From the NCBI RefSeq assembly GCF_035222375.1, contig NW_026946366.1, forward strand, positions 1,302,001-1,366,000: 64,000 nucleotides of DNA, in the 5' to 3' direction. The stretch's first letter is position 1, and the number at the start of each line of letters is the position of its first letter. The stretch comes from Podospora pseudocomata. Its lineage: Eukaryota; Ascomycota; Sordariomycetes; Sordariales; Podosporaceae. Shown here piece by piece: positions 8,634 through 18,853 of this stretch. The notes below the pieces were generated by a model. That model was not told the DNA's origin. It searched no databases and saw only the letters and a list, made by a program, of their open reading frames with translations. The position numbers were made by a program, and so were the translations under genes.

Positions 8634-10712
8634 GACCTAATGTAAATAGGAACCAGTGGGGTTGTGCCCGTCAGCCACGCGCAAGAAGAAGATGTCTAGT
8701 CTGATCAGACATGGGTCTTCAGACGCTTCTTGTGTGGGATGTTGAACAAGAAGCGGGCCAGAACCTCCAACTCGGAGCCAAGTCCTCCAAATTCGATTGC
8801 AGGGACTGCGGGAAGGAAGGGAGCTAGGTCAGATGCAACAGCGATGCCAGCACACTCATCGGCAAGGCGGCCGCTGGTGGCCATCGACAATGTCTCGCAG
8901 CTATATCGGGATAATATATAGAGCAATGGGGTCAGGAAATCACGCACCCCAAAGCATCCATCGGCAACCAGATGTGAGTGTATACATCATCTGGTCTCTT
9001 TCATACCAGAGACAATAGACCAAGCCTATTCAACCAACCCAGGCAACCGGGTTTAGCCAAGCGATACTGACATCCCCCTATGCTGATCCCAGACACGTCT
9101 AATGCCTCAGATGTAACTGAGGGGAAGGTGAAGGCTGGTTCAGGGTAGTTGTCGAGATGTTCTTGGCTATTATTCTTGAACTAACGAGAGCCTTTACCAG
9201 TAATGGACTGGTCAAACTACCAACTCCGGCCCCATGATCCTCAGAGCTTTACTGTTGAGACAGGAACTACCTGTGAACGAGGCCATTGGGGTCAAATCCA
9301 GTACGAACAGTGGATGGGGGTCATGTGAGCAGCTTGAAGCATGCTGGACAGCCACTTCAGTGCGAGAAATAACAGACGAGAGCGGTGACGTTGAGACCAG
9401 ACGAGCGAACAATTGAAAAGCAAGGGGACTAATCCGGTAACCCCACAAAAAGCGAACAATATGCCGGGAGAGCTGCAGGTTGATGTTGCGTCCTGGTTCT
9501 GTGGAGTAGCAATGTTTAAGCGGTTCATCCGGGAGGACACATGAGGGACTGGCCGGCTGACAGCGAGATGGTTTTGCTGAGAGACTGTCCTTCCAGTTGA
9601 TGAGGATGATGGACGGTGTATCAGCAGATGATTGGTGATCCAGGTGGTTCTCAGCCCTCTGCCGACGTTGCTGCCGTGAGGTGTCGTCAGAGAAGGAAGC
9701 TGGGTGTTGCAAAGATGAATAAGAAAAACTGGAGACCGGCACCTGTCACAAACTGCACCCACGCTTGTGTGTGATACTAACTATATGGCCGACGGAGAAA
9801 CTATTTCCTCCAATCAACTTGAAGACTAGGTCAGCGGGTTTGGGGGGAGAAAAAGGATGCACAATTGGCTCTTTTGCTTGCTGAAGGGAAGAAAGCTTGA
9901 CCGGCTTTGCGCGCCACCTCGAAGACGCTGGCGGGAGTTTGTGGTGAGGCGGAGCCGGTGAGGAGGGGCGAGCTGGAGGGTGTGATGCTGATATTTAGCC
10001 TGAGGAAAACAGGATCTCTTCAATCCACAGCGATGGGTGACCTGCATGATGAACCGAGTGAAGGTCCAGGTCGCTGTTTTGGTCTCTGTTGTCGTTGCTG
10101 GAGCTCTCTCTCGGTGGTGGTTGCTTCCATCCGAGCTTCTAGCAGATGCGGGGCAGTGTGGGGGTGGATCTCATGGTGGGGCTTCGGGTTATTTAATGTG
10201 TTTCTCCACGATATCTTATCGATGAGAAGGAACAACCACCTCATGAACACCACCAGGTCGTTCTTTCCGGCCTGGATTATTTTTAAGTGGCGGAATCTTC
10301 GTTTTAGGAACCTGCAACACACCAATGGACCAAAACCGGGGAAGAATTGACACCTATCATACGCCATCACATGCGGACAACACATGCGATGTATGTTGCA
10401 ATGAATTGGCCGGGTGAATGCTCTTCTCCAAATCGACTCCAACTCGCAGTCTGTCGGCCCCTCTTCCAGAATTCTTCCGGATCGACTCGAACCACAACTT
10501 GAGAGGAATCGTTGTACGCCTTCAACATGTATCTCATATGCAAGGAACCGCCTGGCACGACACCAAGGCCGGAAAACGTGATTGATGCTCTGCCACTCAT
10601 CGGACCCATATGTACTTAGACTTCCAACATCTCCAATCAATCTCATTTCATTCAATTTTGGCCTTTCTTTCCTGCCTAACATTGACCCCTGGCCTTGGCT
10701 TTGACAGACAGA
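8634..10712. other. 2.1 kb divergent intergenic region between aldolase and dehydrogenase genes
   Basis: This should hold the two divergent promoters. Several frames of 60-240 codons occur, but they overlap on both strands and match no family I know. One short frame at 10046-10225 (+) starts like a signal peptide and is listed separately. I see no tRNA or transposon signal. Confidence 0.45.
10046..10225 (+). CDS. Possible small secreted or membrane-anchored peptide (59 residues)
   Basis: This frame starts with two adjacent ATGs and reads like a signal peptide: a basic start (MMNRVK), then the hydrophobic run VQVAVLVSVVVAGALS. A short tail follows with two Cys and a Gly/Ser/His-rich stretch (QCGGGSHGGASGYLMC). 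It stops with TGA. No family is recognised, and an open frame this short can easily arise by chance, so confidence is low. Confidence 0.2.
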   Translation: MMNRVKVQVAVLVSVVVAGALSRWWLLPSELLADAGQCGGGSHGGASGYLMCFSTISYR

Positions 10713-12073
10713 ATGGAGCCACTCAATGTGTTGATGGTACGGACAATTCCTCACCTGTTAGCTATCGACCACTGCTGACCAAATGAACCAAGGTTGGTAC
10801 CGGCGAGTACACCACAGGTTTCGTAGGGACCGGTGGCTCAGCATCGGACAAGAAGGTAGGCGTAGTCGGTCTCTCCATGTTTGACCTCAGACGAAGGGGC
10901 AAGGTCGGCAAACTTGGGATGGTGGGTGTGAATGGGACGAAATACCCAGCAATCAGTGCGTACCTTAGAAATGTCCAACCCACTCAATCATCTAGCTAAC
11001 ACATCCAAGGGGAACACCTCCATAAAAACATCACCCTAGCCTACAACAACCTTGACACCTCATTCGAGTCCTTCCCCTCCGACGACACAAAAGATCCCGA
11101 CGCCTACAAGACCGCCATCGACGCCCTCAAACCCGGCGATGCCATCACAATCTTCACCCCAGACACCACCCACTACCCCATTGCTCTCTATGCCATCGAG
11201 CGAGGAATCCACGTCATGATCACCAAACCTGCAGTCAAACTCCTCGAACACCATATCGCCCTCCTCGCCGCCGCCGAAAAACACGGCGTCTACGTCTATG
11301 TCGAACACCACAAACGCTACGACCCCGCCTATGCCGACGCAAAGTTCAGAGCCAAAAAGCTCGGTGACTTCAATTATTTTTACAGTTACATGTCCCAGCC
11401 CAAATTCCAACTCGAGACGTTCAAGGCCTGGGCAGGGATTGACTCGGATATCTCCTACTACTTGAACAGTCACCATGTGGATATCTGTGATTCCATGGTG
11501 TCCCAACTTGGCTACGTTCCTGTCAAGGTCTCCGCCTCAGCATCAAAAGGAGTAGCCACCAGTCTCGGCTGTCACGAATCAACCGAGGACACCATCTCCC
11601 TACTCGTGCACTGGGAGAAGAAGGACGACCCTTCGAAGCATGCCACGGGTGTATACACCGCTTCCTGGACAGCGCCCCAAAAAGCAGGAGTTCACTCCAA
11701 CCAGTACTTCCACTACCTGGCTCGAGATGGCGAAATCACCATCAACCAAGCCAAACGCGGGTATGACGTTGCAGAGGATGCAGCGGGTCAGTTAATTTGG
11801 TATAACCCTTTTTACATGAGGTACGCGCCTGATGAGGATGGGAACTTCAACGGGCAGAGTGGGTATGGGTATGTGTCTATGGAGAAGTTCGTTGATGGCT
11901 GCCGGTCCGTTAATGCGGGAGAGTTGAAGCCGGCGGATTTGGACAAGAAGGGGCTTCCGACGCTGAGGAACACAATTGCTACGACAGCGATTTTGGAGGC
12001 GGGCAGGAGGAGTATCGATGAGGGGAGGGAGGTGAGGATTGAGCAGAGGGATGGGAACTGGAGCCTTCTTTGA
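10713..12073 (+). CDS. Gfo/Idh/MocA-family NAD(P)-dependent dehydrogenase
   Basis: This family oxidises or reduces sugars and sugar derivatives with NAD(P). The three exons 10713-10736, 10793-10955 and 11010-12073 (introns of 56 and 54 bp; the second has gctaac before its acceptor) give 416 residues. The first exon codes only MEPLNVLM; splicing completes the Rossmann motif [14 protein letters not shown]. The dinucleotide-domain end reads [18 protein letters not shown] then TKPAV, which corresponds to the EKP motif of the family. The C-terminal domain holds [14 protein letters not shown] and a likely catalytic His in [15 protein letters not shown] know close relatives across filamentous ascomycetes, but not a proven substrate. 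The divergent aldolase gene suggests, without proving, a shared sugar-acid route. It ends 129 bp from the 3' end of the convergent NLR-2 gene. Confidence 0.88.
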
Positions 12074-12202
12074 TCGGTTGTGTATTATTTCGCGCAATGG
12101 CGCTATGTTGGTTATCCTCCTGAACGTCACGCCTTCCAACCCAAACAAAGGAAACAGAAAGATCATCAGGCCCAGTAACTGCCAGCTACGAATCGGGGCC
12201 TG

Positions 12203-14024
12203 CTAAGCCTGAGACTGAGCGGGAACATTGCGAACCCAAAAATTTGATGCCCTAAACTTCGCCTGAGCTAGATTTTCCGACTGCAGATATTCCCTCACGG
12301 AACTGTGCACCAGCCTGACCTGGTTGTGCTCGATAACCACGAGCCCTGGGCAGCAGAGAAGGATATCCTCTGCGCCAAGCCCCATCCTCAAGGTGCCATC
12401 AACTTCCGCAACAGTCAGCGGTCGCTCAGCAGAGCAGAGCAATGTCAAGATGCTCCTTGCATCTTCGAGAAAGCCTTGTTCGACATATAGAAGCATACGC
12501 TCATAGGTTTCACACAAGGGGTATGGCACAGAGGAAAACAAGCTCTTGACTGGTGCTTCTACCACCGGGCAGGATTCTAGGGCTGTGAGCATACACTCGA
12601 CCCATCGGAATCTAGGAAAATGTGGTAGTATCTTGGGAACTCATGAATGGGTGCTTGGAAGGATATAAGACTTACGATCCCTCCGCTCTCGAAATAAGAG
12701 CACCCTGAATGAGGGGATGAAATTGTCTCACCCTTTGAAGATTCCGGTTGTTCCGCAGGGTTCCAGTGACAAACGTCTCAATGTCCAAGTCGACATTGTT
12801 GATCTTGACCTCCTCGTGAGTGGCCAGGCGAAGATAGTCTCGGATATCTGGCTCATCGCGGTTAGACACGAGCAGATGCAGTCGAGAGTCTGACCAGCCC
12901 CGCATTTCCTCGATCGCCTTGAGCAGACACCCTCGGCCGGTCTTCCTGGGGCACTCGTCTAGTCCGTCCAAGATGATGTAGGTGTTGCTGAACTGCTTGA
13001 CCGCGGTGCGAAGAACGCCCATCAAGCCCGACTCTGAAGGTGGTACATTGAAATGGTTGACACGCATCAAATGATCCAATTCACCGACAACGGGATTGTC
13101 GGATTTCAGGTGGCCGAGAAACTGGTGTATCACAGAGCAAAGCATTGAAAATGAGCTTTGTCTCGAGGTATCGTTGGAATCGAAGTAGAAGTAGGCAATG
13201 CCCACTGCCTTGTTGGGCTGTCGAAGTCTGAGCACACGTTGAATTGCGGCTGAAGCGAGGACCGTTTTCCCACAACCGGCAAACCCATGCAGCCAAAGGA
13301 ACGAGTCGGGTTTGGTGTGCCAGGAGGAAAATGCTGGACCCCTGATGAACCAGTTGCCAGTGTTTGAGTGTTGCTTGTTGATGGTGTCGTTGTGTTGGAC
13401 GGATATATCAGATGCATTCAGCCATCGTTGCATATCTGCCATCTATCGATCGGCCCGCTCCATCCTCACCATCTCGTGGTTAGCTTGAATGCCTTCTATG
13501 ACATTCATGCTGCTTCCTAAATTCAACACTTGAAGACCCGATCTCAGAATGGAGCATATCCCGTCAACCATCGCTGAGAGCTTCCGGAGTGTGGTGTCTA
13601 TATCGTACTTTGGTAGCATCCTTGCGGACGCCATACTTATCAAGTATCGAGAAGGGGAAACTCACCACGTAAGGGATAGGCGAGCTGACGGATGAATGTG
13701 CGCCAAAAGAAAGATCTTGAACCGCTGCTGGTTGAAGAGCATTCTGAAAATTTCTGGGCTTCGTTGTGTAACTCCTGAATGTGGCCTTCACTCCCGAATT
13801 GATGACTCGAGCGAGTGAAGAAGATCTCTCTCATGGGGTTGGAACTTGCGGGTTCGAAAACAAATTTGCAACTCCTGGACTATTATGACTAGCGCTTTGA
13901 GCTGTTGAATGGTACTGGTGATGTTGGCTTTCGAACTCTTGACTGATGCGTAGTACTTGGTAAGACATTCGGTGGCCTGTATTCCCAAGCCGATAATTCC
14001 GACGACGGCCCCGGCGAGCTCCAT
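12203..14024 (-). pseudogene. Second NACHT-domain STAND gene (NLR-2), broken and without ankyrin repeats
   Basis: This is a paralogue of NLR-1 with the same domain order. It has a helical N-terminal domain (from MELAGAVVGIIGLG at 14024), then YDIDTTLRKLSAMVDGI, then NACHT with Walker A GFAGCGKT, Walker B TYIILDGLDE and LHLLVSNRDE. After an intron at 12612-12675, FRWVECML leads to a stop at 12203. The reading frame is interrupted: the N-terminal exon runs into TGA after SIRE near 13800, while its continuation (GHIQELHNEAQKF) is in another frame. A TAG at 13443-13445 lies in frame between the coiled region and the NACHT domain. The intron after YPL has a clear gtgagt donor but no acceptor that keeps frame. 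No ankyrin sequence follows. I call it a pseudogene; unusual splicing is the alternative. Confidence 0.75.
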
Positions 14025-16104
14025 AGTGAATATGTAAGGCAATGAATAAGGGGTATGTAAGGAAGTGATGTGAGGAGTGTGTAACGCAATGATTAGAACA
14101 ACATATGATGCTGGATTGTGAGAGGCAACATATATACTCATCTGTGATCATAGAACATGAACACCTAGACGCTGGACGTCTATCGGACTCCCTTAGATGA
14201 CTCGCCACCGGCCACACATACCACCCCTGCCCACACCCATCAATCAAATAAATAGCTAATCAACCTGCACGAATTACCCGGGCGCGCACACATTAACAAT
14301 CAATCAATTAAGACTCACCCGCACCACAAACTACTAAAATACATATAAGCGTAACACGCTTTTCCAATAAAAAGAAGCCTTAATATATACTACTTTTAAA
14401 ATACCTAGGTGGTGGTGTCGTAGCTGTATTTTAAATATATATATATTTGGTCGTGGACTTTAATGTTCGAGTTTAAAAATCTGGGTGTGGTGTCCAATTA
14501 GGTCTAGTGACGAGAACTGGCCTTATCCTAATCGGGTTATCGTCAGGTGACCTGGCTTACATAGCATGTGGGAAGGTGGTCCGAGTTGCCAGTCATTTAA
14601 GAGAGTCCCGTCTATCTAGAGTTAAGCGTGTAGATCCATGATGGCCAGCGTCTCGATGATCAATAGGCGCCCAACGTGAAGCGCCAGCAACGTAGCGAAG
14701 CGCGGATTACGTTGCCAGGCCAAGTTTTGCACCTGTAGTAAAGTGTAAGCGCTAGAGAACGTGATTAGAGCATCCTACGACGGCAATATGAACTGAATGG
14801 TTTTCACGATGTCAAAATGCTTCAAACATGACACTTGGGTTCTGCCTTACAAGCATACAGCACAGTGTTGATTACAGACACACTGTGAATGGATGCATGA
14901 TCTTCGCCAGGCAGGCCTCGTCGAAACAATGTTGATACCCCTTGAAGGCCAGCGAAGCGCCGACCAAGCCTCACCTCGCCGGTTTCTGTGCTTCCTGGTT
15001 AAAGCCGAATATTAGTTATCGCAGGCCTGCTCTCAAAAAAGATATCGCGTTTGGATCCAGTTTTACTCTGGTGACCGAGACTTCATTTGATCGATGGTGA
15101 TGCTGCGGCTGGACAGTGTGCTCAGCTTTTCGGCGCACAAACCATTTCCACACAACTTCCAGTTTCTTGGCCAAGATCCCAGGATGCGAGATTCAAAACT
15201 GTCGCCTGTACGATCCAGTTCTGTTTGTTCATGCAGAATTCGCTGTCGAGAGCATGTCGATTCTCAGGCTCCCTTGTGGTGATAACCCGTTTCTTGCTTC
15301 GTCTTGGACTTGGACCGAGTGTGGCGCCACAGCTGAGAGAGCATCTCAAAATCTCGGAGCGTTGGTTGGTCGAAACCAGGCACAACTCGTGGCGTAGAGT
15401 CCCAAGAAGGAACACCCAGGGCACCGGCACTTCGCGGTGATGGGGAATATGAACGCGGCGACCGGGGCAGGAGTAGCGTCATTGTTGTGGCTTTGCAACA
15501 GGGCCAAGCCAGGCGCTGCGGCTGTGTTTGCAGCAGTTTGACAGCGACAAGCCGGAGGGATCCAGGGTTGAGGTGACAAACCTGCGACAGAGATATTGAC
15601 ATGCAACGTCAACTCCATCCTAAAGCTGACGACCACTTTTCGATTCTGCAAAATCTGATCTGTTTTGCAACTGAATATCCGTATCCGGTGGTTGTTTTGT
15701 TTCCGTCCTTTTATCCTGTTTTTTTGGCCATCCCATCTCCACCAAACGAAATACTTGACGTCGCACATACAGCCTCGTTCCCAGTTGGTAGTCGTCAGCT
15801 TTTGAGTGCGAGCCCCATCGAGTTCCCTGGGCAACCAAGCATAAGGCGAGGGAGAAGCCAAGGAAACCTCCAGCTTGCGCAACCCCAGCTCTTTGTATCT
15901 TCTGTGCAGTCGCAGCCCTATCGTCTTCAGCACAAACACAACAAACTCCCCTCCGAATTCCTTTTCGAAAAACCTTGGCCGGAAACCTTGATCTTCTGAC
16001 AGGCGGGAGGACGTGCGCAAGCGCATAGCAACATCAACACCAACCGACACCAGACGAACCCAATCGAACCGAGCGCCGGACAGAGAGCCCCTCCAAAGAA
16101 AAAA
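14025..16104. other. 2.1 kb intergenic region with an AT-rich island
   Basis: The part from about 14260 to 14480 is clearly richer in A and T than its surroundings and includes a perfect 10-bp inverted repeat. The part from 14500 to 15080 has no gene-like frame and could be an old repeat degraded by mutation, but no family is recognisable. From 15087 onward overlapping frames occur on both strands with no known domain; this is likely the 5' region of the MARVEL gene. Confidence 0.4.
14395..14435. repeat. Perfect 10-bp inverted repeat with 21-nt spacer
   Basis: TTTAAAATAC at 14395-14404 is the exact reverse complement of GTATTTTAAA at 14426-14435. It sits in the AT-rich island and could form a hairpin. 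It may be the remains of a small inverted-repeat element, but A/T-rich arms also arise by chance. Confidence 0.6.
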
Positions 16105-17200
16105 ATGTGGGAAGACTTTGAGCTCGACGCCGAGCAAATTCCGGCCTTTAAGCTCGCATTCCACATAGCACAGATTGTCTTTGCGTTTGTACTATGGTGC
16201 CTCGAGATTGCTGTGTTCCGGGCCGAGAGCGCAAAGATTGTGGGCAACAACGGGTGGACGTTCGCAGTGGTATGTCTCAGCCTTATCTGTTATCCCCTCA
16301 CTTTTTGGGATCACAAGATACTGACGTGGATATGGGATGGTAGTTCTTCTTGTCGTTACCAGCATGGATCTACCTCATCGGCGCCCCTCGTTTCCCACGA
16401 ACCCGCAAGATCGCCAACCCGACGGTGATGGTCTTGGTCGACGTCATCTTCACCATCATCTGGCTCTCTGCCTTTGCGACACAGGCAGCGTATAACTCTT
16501 CTGGTCTTTGCGGAGATGTTTGCGGTATCAGCAAGGCCATCGTCGCCATGGGCGTATTCGTCTTGTATGTCCTACCTCTCCCCCACCATCTTTCCATCTT
16601 GAATAACCCGTACTAACTATCCCCAGCCTCTTCTTCTGCGCCACCACCTTCCTAAGCATCTGGACCCTGAAATACTACCAATGGAACAACCGCCTCCCCG
16701 GCTACGACCGCGGCGATCGCGGCGCCGGCTCCGACAGCCAGAACATCGACCCCGACAAAGCCGCCTTCTCCCTCGCCCCCCACGACGAGGAAGCCTACGC
16801 CCCGGTCAACATCCACGACGCCGACGACGACGACAGACCCGCTCCCTACGGCGGTGCCAGATCTGACTACTCCTCTGACCCCTACGGCGCCCCCAAGTCG
16901 GATTACTCGGACCCGTACAGCAGCGCTGTTGGCGGTGGAGCGGCCAACGCGAGCACAATCGGCAGCTCATACCAGGACAACCCGTTCCGAAGGGGAGAGG
17001 CGAACGCGAACCCGTTTGATGACGATACCGAGTATAACTCTGGACGGGTGTCGGCTATGGGGATGGGGGGTGCGTCTACGCTGGGAGGGTCGATGAATAG
17101 TAGGTATCAGGCTCCGAGTGTGGGGACGTATGATGAAGAGGAGGATAGGACGGGGCCGGCGAGGTTTCCGCAGGCGAATTATGATCACCTTCATCGGTGA
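16105..17200 (+). CDS. MARVEL-domain four-helix membrane protein with NPF-motif tail
   Basis: Exons 16105-16269, 16344-16564 and 16627-17200 (introns of 74 and 62 bp) give 319 residues. Four hydrophobic segments are visible: about 14-38 (AFHIAQIVFAFVLWCLEIAV), 50-70 (WTFAVFFLSLPAWIYLIG), 80-105 (MVLVDVIFTIIWLSAFATQA) and 118-145 (GVFVFLFFCATTFLSIW). Their spacing fits the MARVEL fold found in fungal plasma-membrane proteins of the Nce102 and related families. The second loop has a Cys pair (GLCGDVCG). The long cytosolic tail is acidic and rich in Ser, Gly and Tyr. It repeats SDYSSDPYG/SDYSDPYSS and carries two NPF motifs (DNPFRRG, ANPFDDD), known ligands of endocytic EH domains. The exact function is unknown; a role in membrane domains or endocytosis is inference. 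Confidence 0.8.
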
Positions 17201-18121
17201 TCAATGATGAATAGAACTGATGTTCAGTTACGAACGGGGGCTTGATGGTCAGGGTGGATATGAAAAGCGAAACGTGCTTGGGGAGGTCATCTTCAGCAAA
17301 AGTGCAGCGAATGGCATGTCATGGCTTGATGGGTTAATTGGTGGGGAAGGGGTGTTTACTGTTTCTGAATGATTTTGTTTCCGGAGGGTGGAGTTTGTAC
17401 ATTGGAGGCATTTGGCTTTGCGTATGGTTTTATTATACAATGATCACGATATACAAACCTCTCATGAAATGTCTTTATGGTTCTGGCGTCAGGTGGAAGA
17501 GGGGGACTTGTTCACACGAAAAGGGAGGTATCATGTAGTTGAACATGAGGATGGTTTGTTGCATGTCCTGGTTCTGAATGTGCGAATGGTGGCTTTGGTG
17601 GCTTTGTTTGAGCACGAGGCATAATTCCAGTTGTAGCCGTGATGAAGGGTTTAAGGCGTATAGAGGAGTTGCAGGGCATTTCTCAAATTGATATATTGAA
17701 GAATGGCAACGCAGAAGATGTGGTGTCTGTTCAAGATATCTCCATACTTTGGTTGCCATCATCTCATGGGGTTTATGATGAATGTTAAACTAACAAGTGG
17801 TTGCCCAGGTGGCAGGACTTCCGAATGTCTTGATAATCATCTAGTTCAAGTCCAGCAACCTGACCTAACGACCTGCTCAACCGCCTGTTCGACCGCCTTC
17901 GCTAATTTAGGCCCAAGTGCTCTAATCAAAACCACAGATTTTTCCATTTCCGCCAGATCAGATGAAGACCAACTATAAACGCCAGAAAACGCCGGTATTA
18001 TGAGTGACATGAACCTCTTCCCCATCTACAGCCGCCTTGTTAGAGAGCCACACTGTGAGGCTCAATTTACATCCTCAACAGAAGCCCCAATGTAGCAGAA
18101 CCCTCTCAGCATTAAACGCCC
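17201..18121. other. Convergent 3' region between MARVEL and NOP16 genes
   Basis: This 0.9 kb should contain both 3' UTRs. Only short overlapping frames are present, and I see no gene, RNA or repeat. Confidence 0.45.
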
Positions 18122-18853
18122 CTAAATCAGCCCCGCCTTCTTCAACCTCCTCTTCAAATCCCCGGGCGTCTGCTGCATCGGATTCAACTTCATATCCCTC
18201 GCCATAGCACCCACATCCTCCCCATGCCTCTCCACCAACCTCTCCAACCACTCCCTCTCCCTATCACTCTGATACCTCGGTTTCGCCACCACTTCTCTTC
18301 CCGCCTCCCTTTCCAACGCCTTGAGAACTTCGCTCTTCTCATACGTCTCCCCCGCTAACCCGCCCCATTCCTCGTACTCCTTCTTCTCTGTTGATTCACC
18401 CTCATCTCCAGACTCGAGGTCGTTTAGCGGGTCATTCAAAGGGTTGGTATCCTTGATGATCCGGAGGATCTTTCCCGTCTCGGGGTCGCGCTCGACTTTT
18501 ACCTCGCGGACGCGGAGGGAGCCAGAGTTGGAGTAAGACTGCACGGCGAGGGGGTCTTGGACGTCGGTGCGGAGTTTGGATTTGTCGTTGGGGGCGGTGC
18601 CGCCTGTTGTTTTGCCTAGCCTTGCGACGAGGCCGAAGCGGGTGTAGTTTTGGGAGAGGGTCTGTTTCTTGTCCCTGGTGACATGTAGAGTTAGTGAGTG
18701 AAATGGGAATATGTGGGAGAGAGAGGGGGAGACAAACCAGTTCTGGGCGATGATGCTATTTCCTAGGGGGTTGAGAGCCTTCGTGCGGCGGTTGGGCATC
18801 TTCACTTTGGAGCGCGAGGAGCGCGCCTTGCGCTTTTGAAGTTCGCGACCCAT
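18122..18853 (-). CDS. NOP16: Nucleolar ribosome-biogenesis protein Nop16
   Basis: Nop16 is a small nucleolar protein needed for assembly of the 60S ribosomal subunit. Two exons, 18853-18738 and 18674-18122 with a 63-bp intron between them (accag acceptor), give 222 residues. The N-terminus is the typical basic start MGRELQKRKARSSRSKVK. The intron join makes SIIAQNWDKKQTLSQNYTRFGL, the conserved W-D-K-x-x-T-x-x-Q-N-Y core. The C-terminus has the family ending, with YQSDREREWLERLVERHGED, then MARDMKLNPMQQTPGDLKRR. The middle is acidic (LESGDEGESTEKKEYEEWG). Length and order match the family. It is convergent with the MARVEL gene. Confidence 0.93.
   Translation of the reverse strand: MGRELQKRKARSSRSKVKMPNRRTKALNPLGNSIIAQNWFVSPSLSHIFPFHSLTLHVTRDKKQTLSQNYTRFGLVARLGKTTGGTAPNDKSKLRTDVQDPLAVQSYSNSGSLRVREVKVERDPETGKILRIIKDTNPLNDPLNDLESGDEGESTEKKEYEEWGGLAGETYEKSEVLKALEREAGREVVAKPRYQSDREREWLERLVERHGEDVGAMARDMKLNPMQQTPGDLKRRLKKAGLI

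Noticed and set aside
10020-10754. 244-codon minus-strand frame upstream of the dehydrogenase
   Set aside because: It runs over exon 1 of the dehydrogenase, has a Cys/Arg/His-rich random composition, and shows no known motif.
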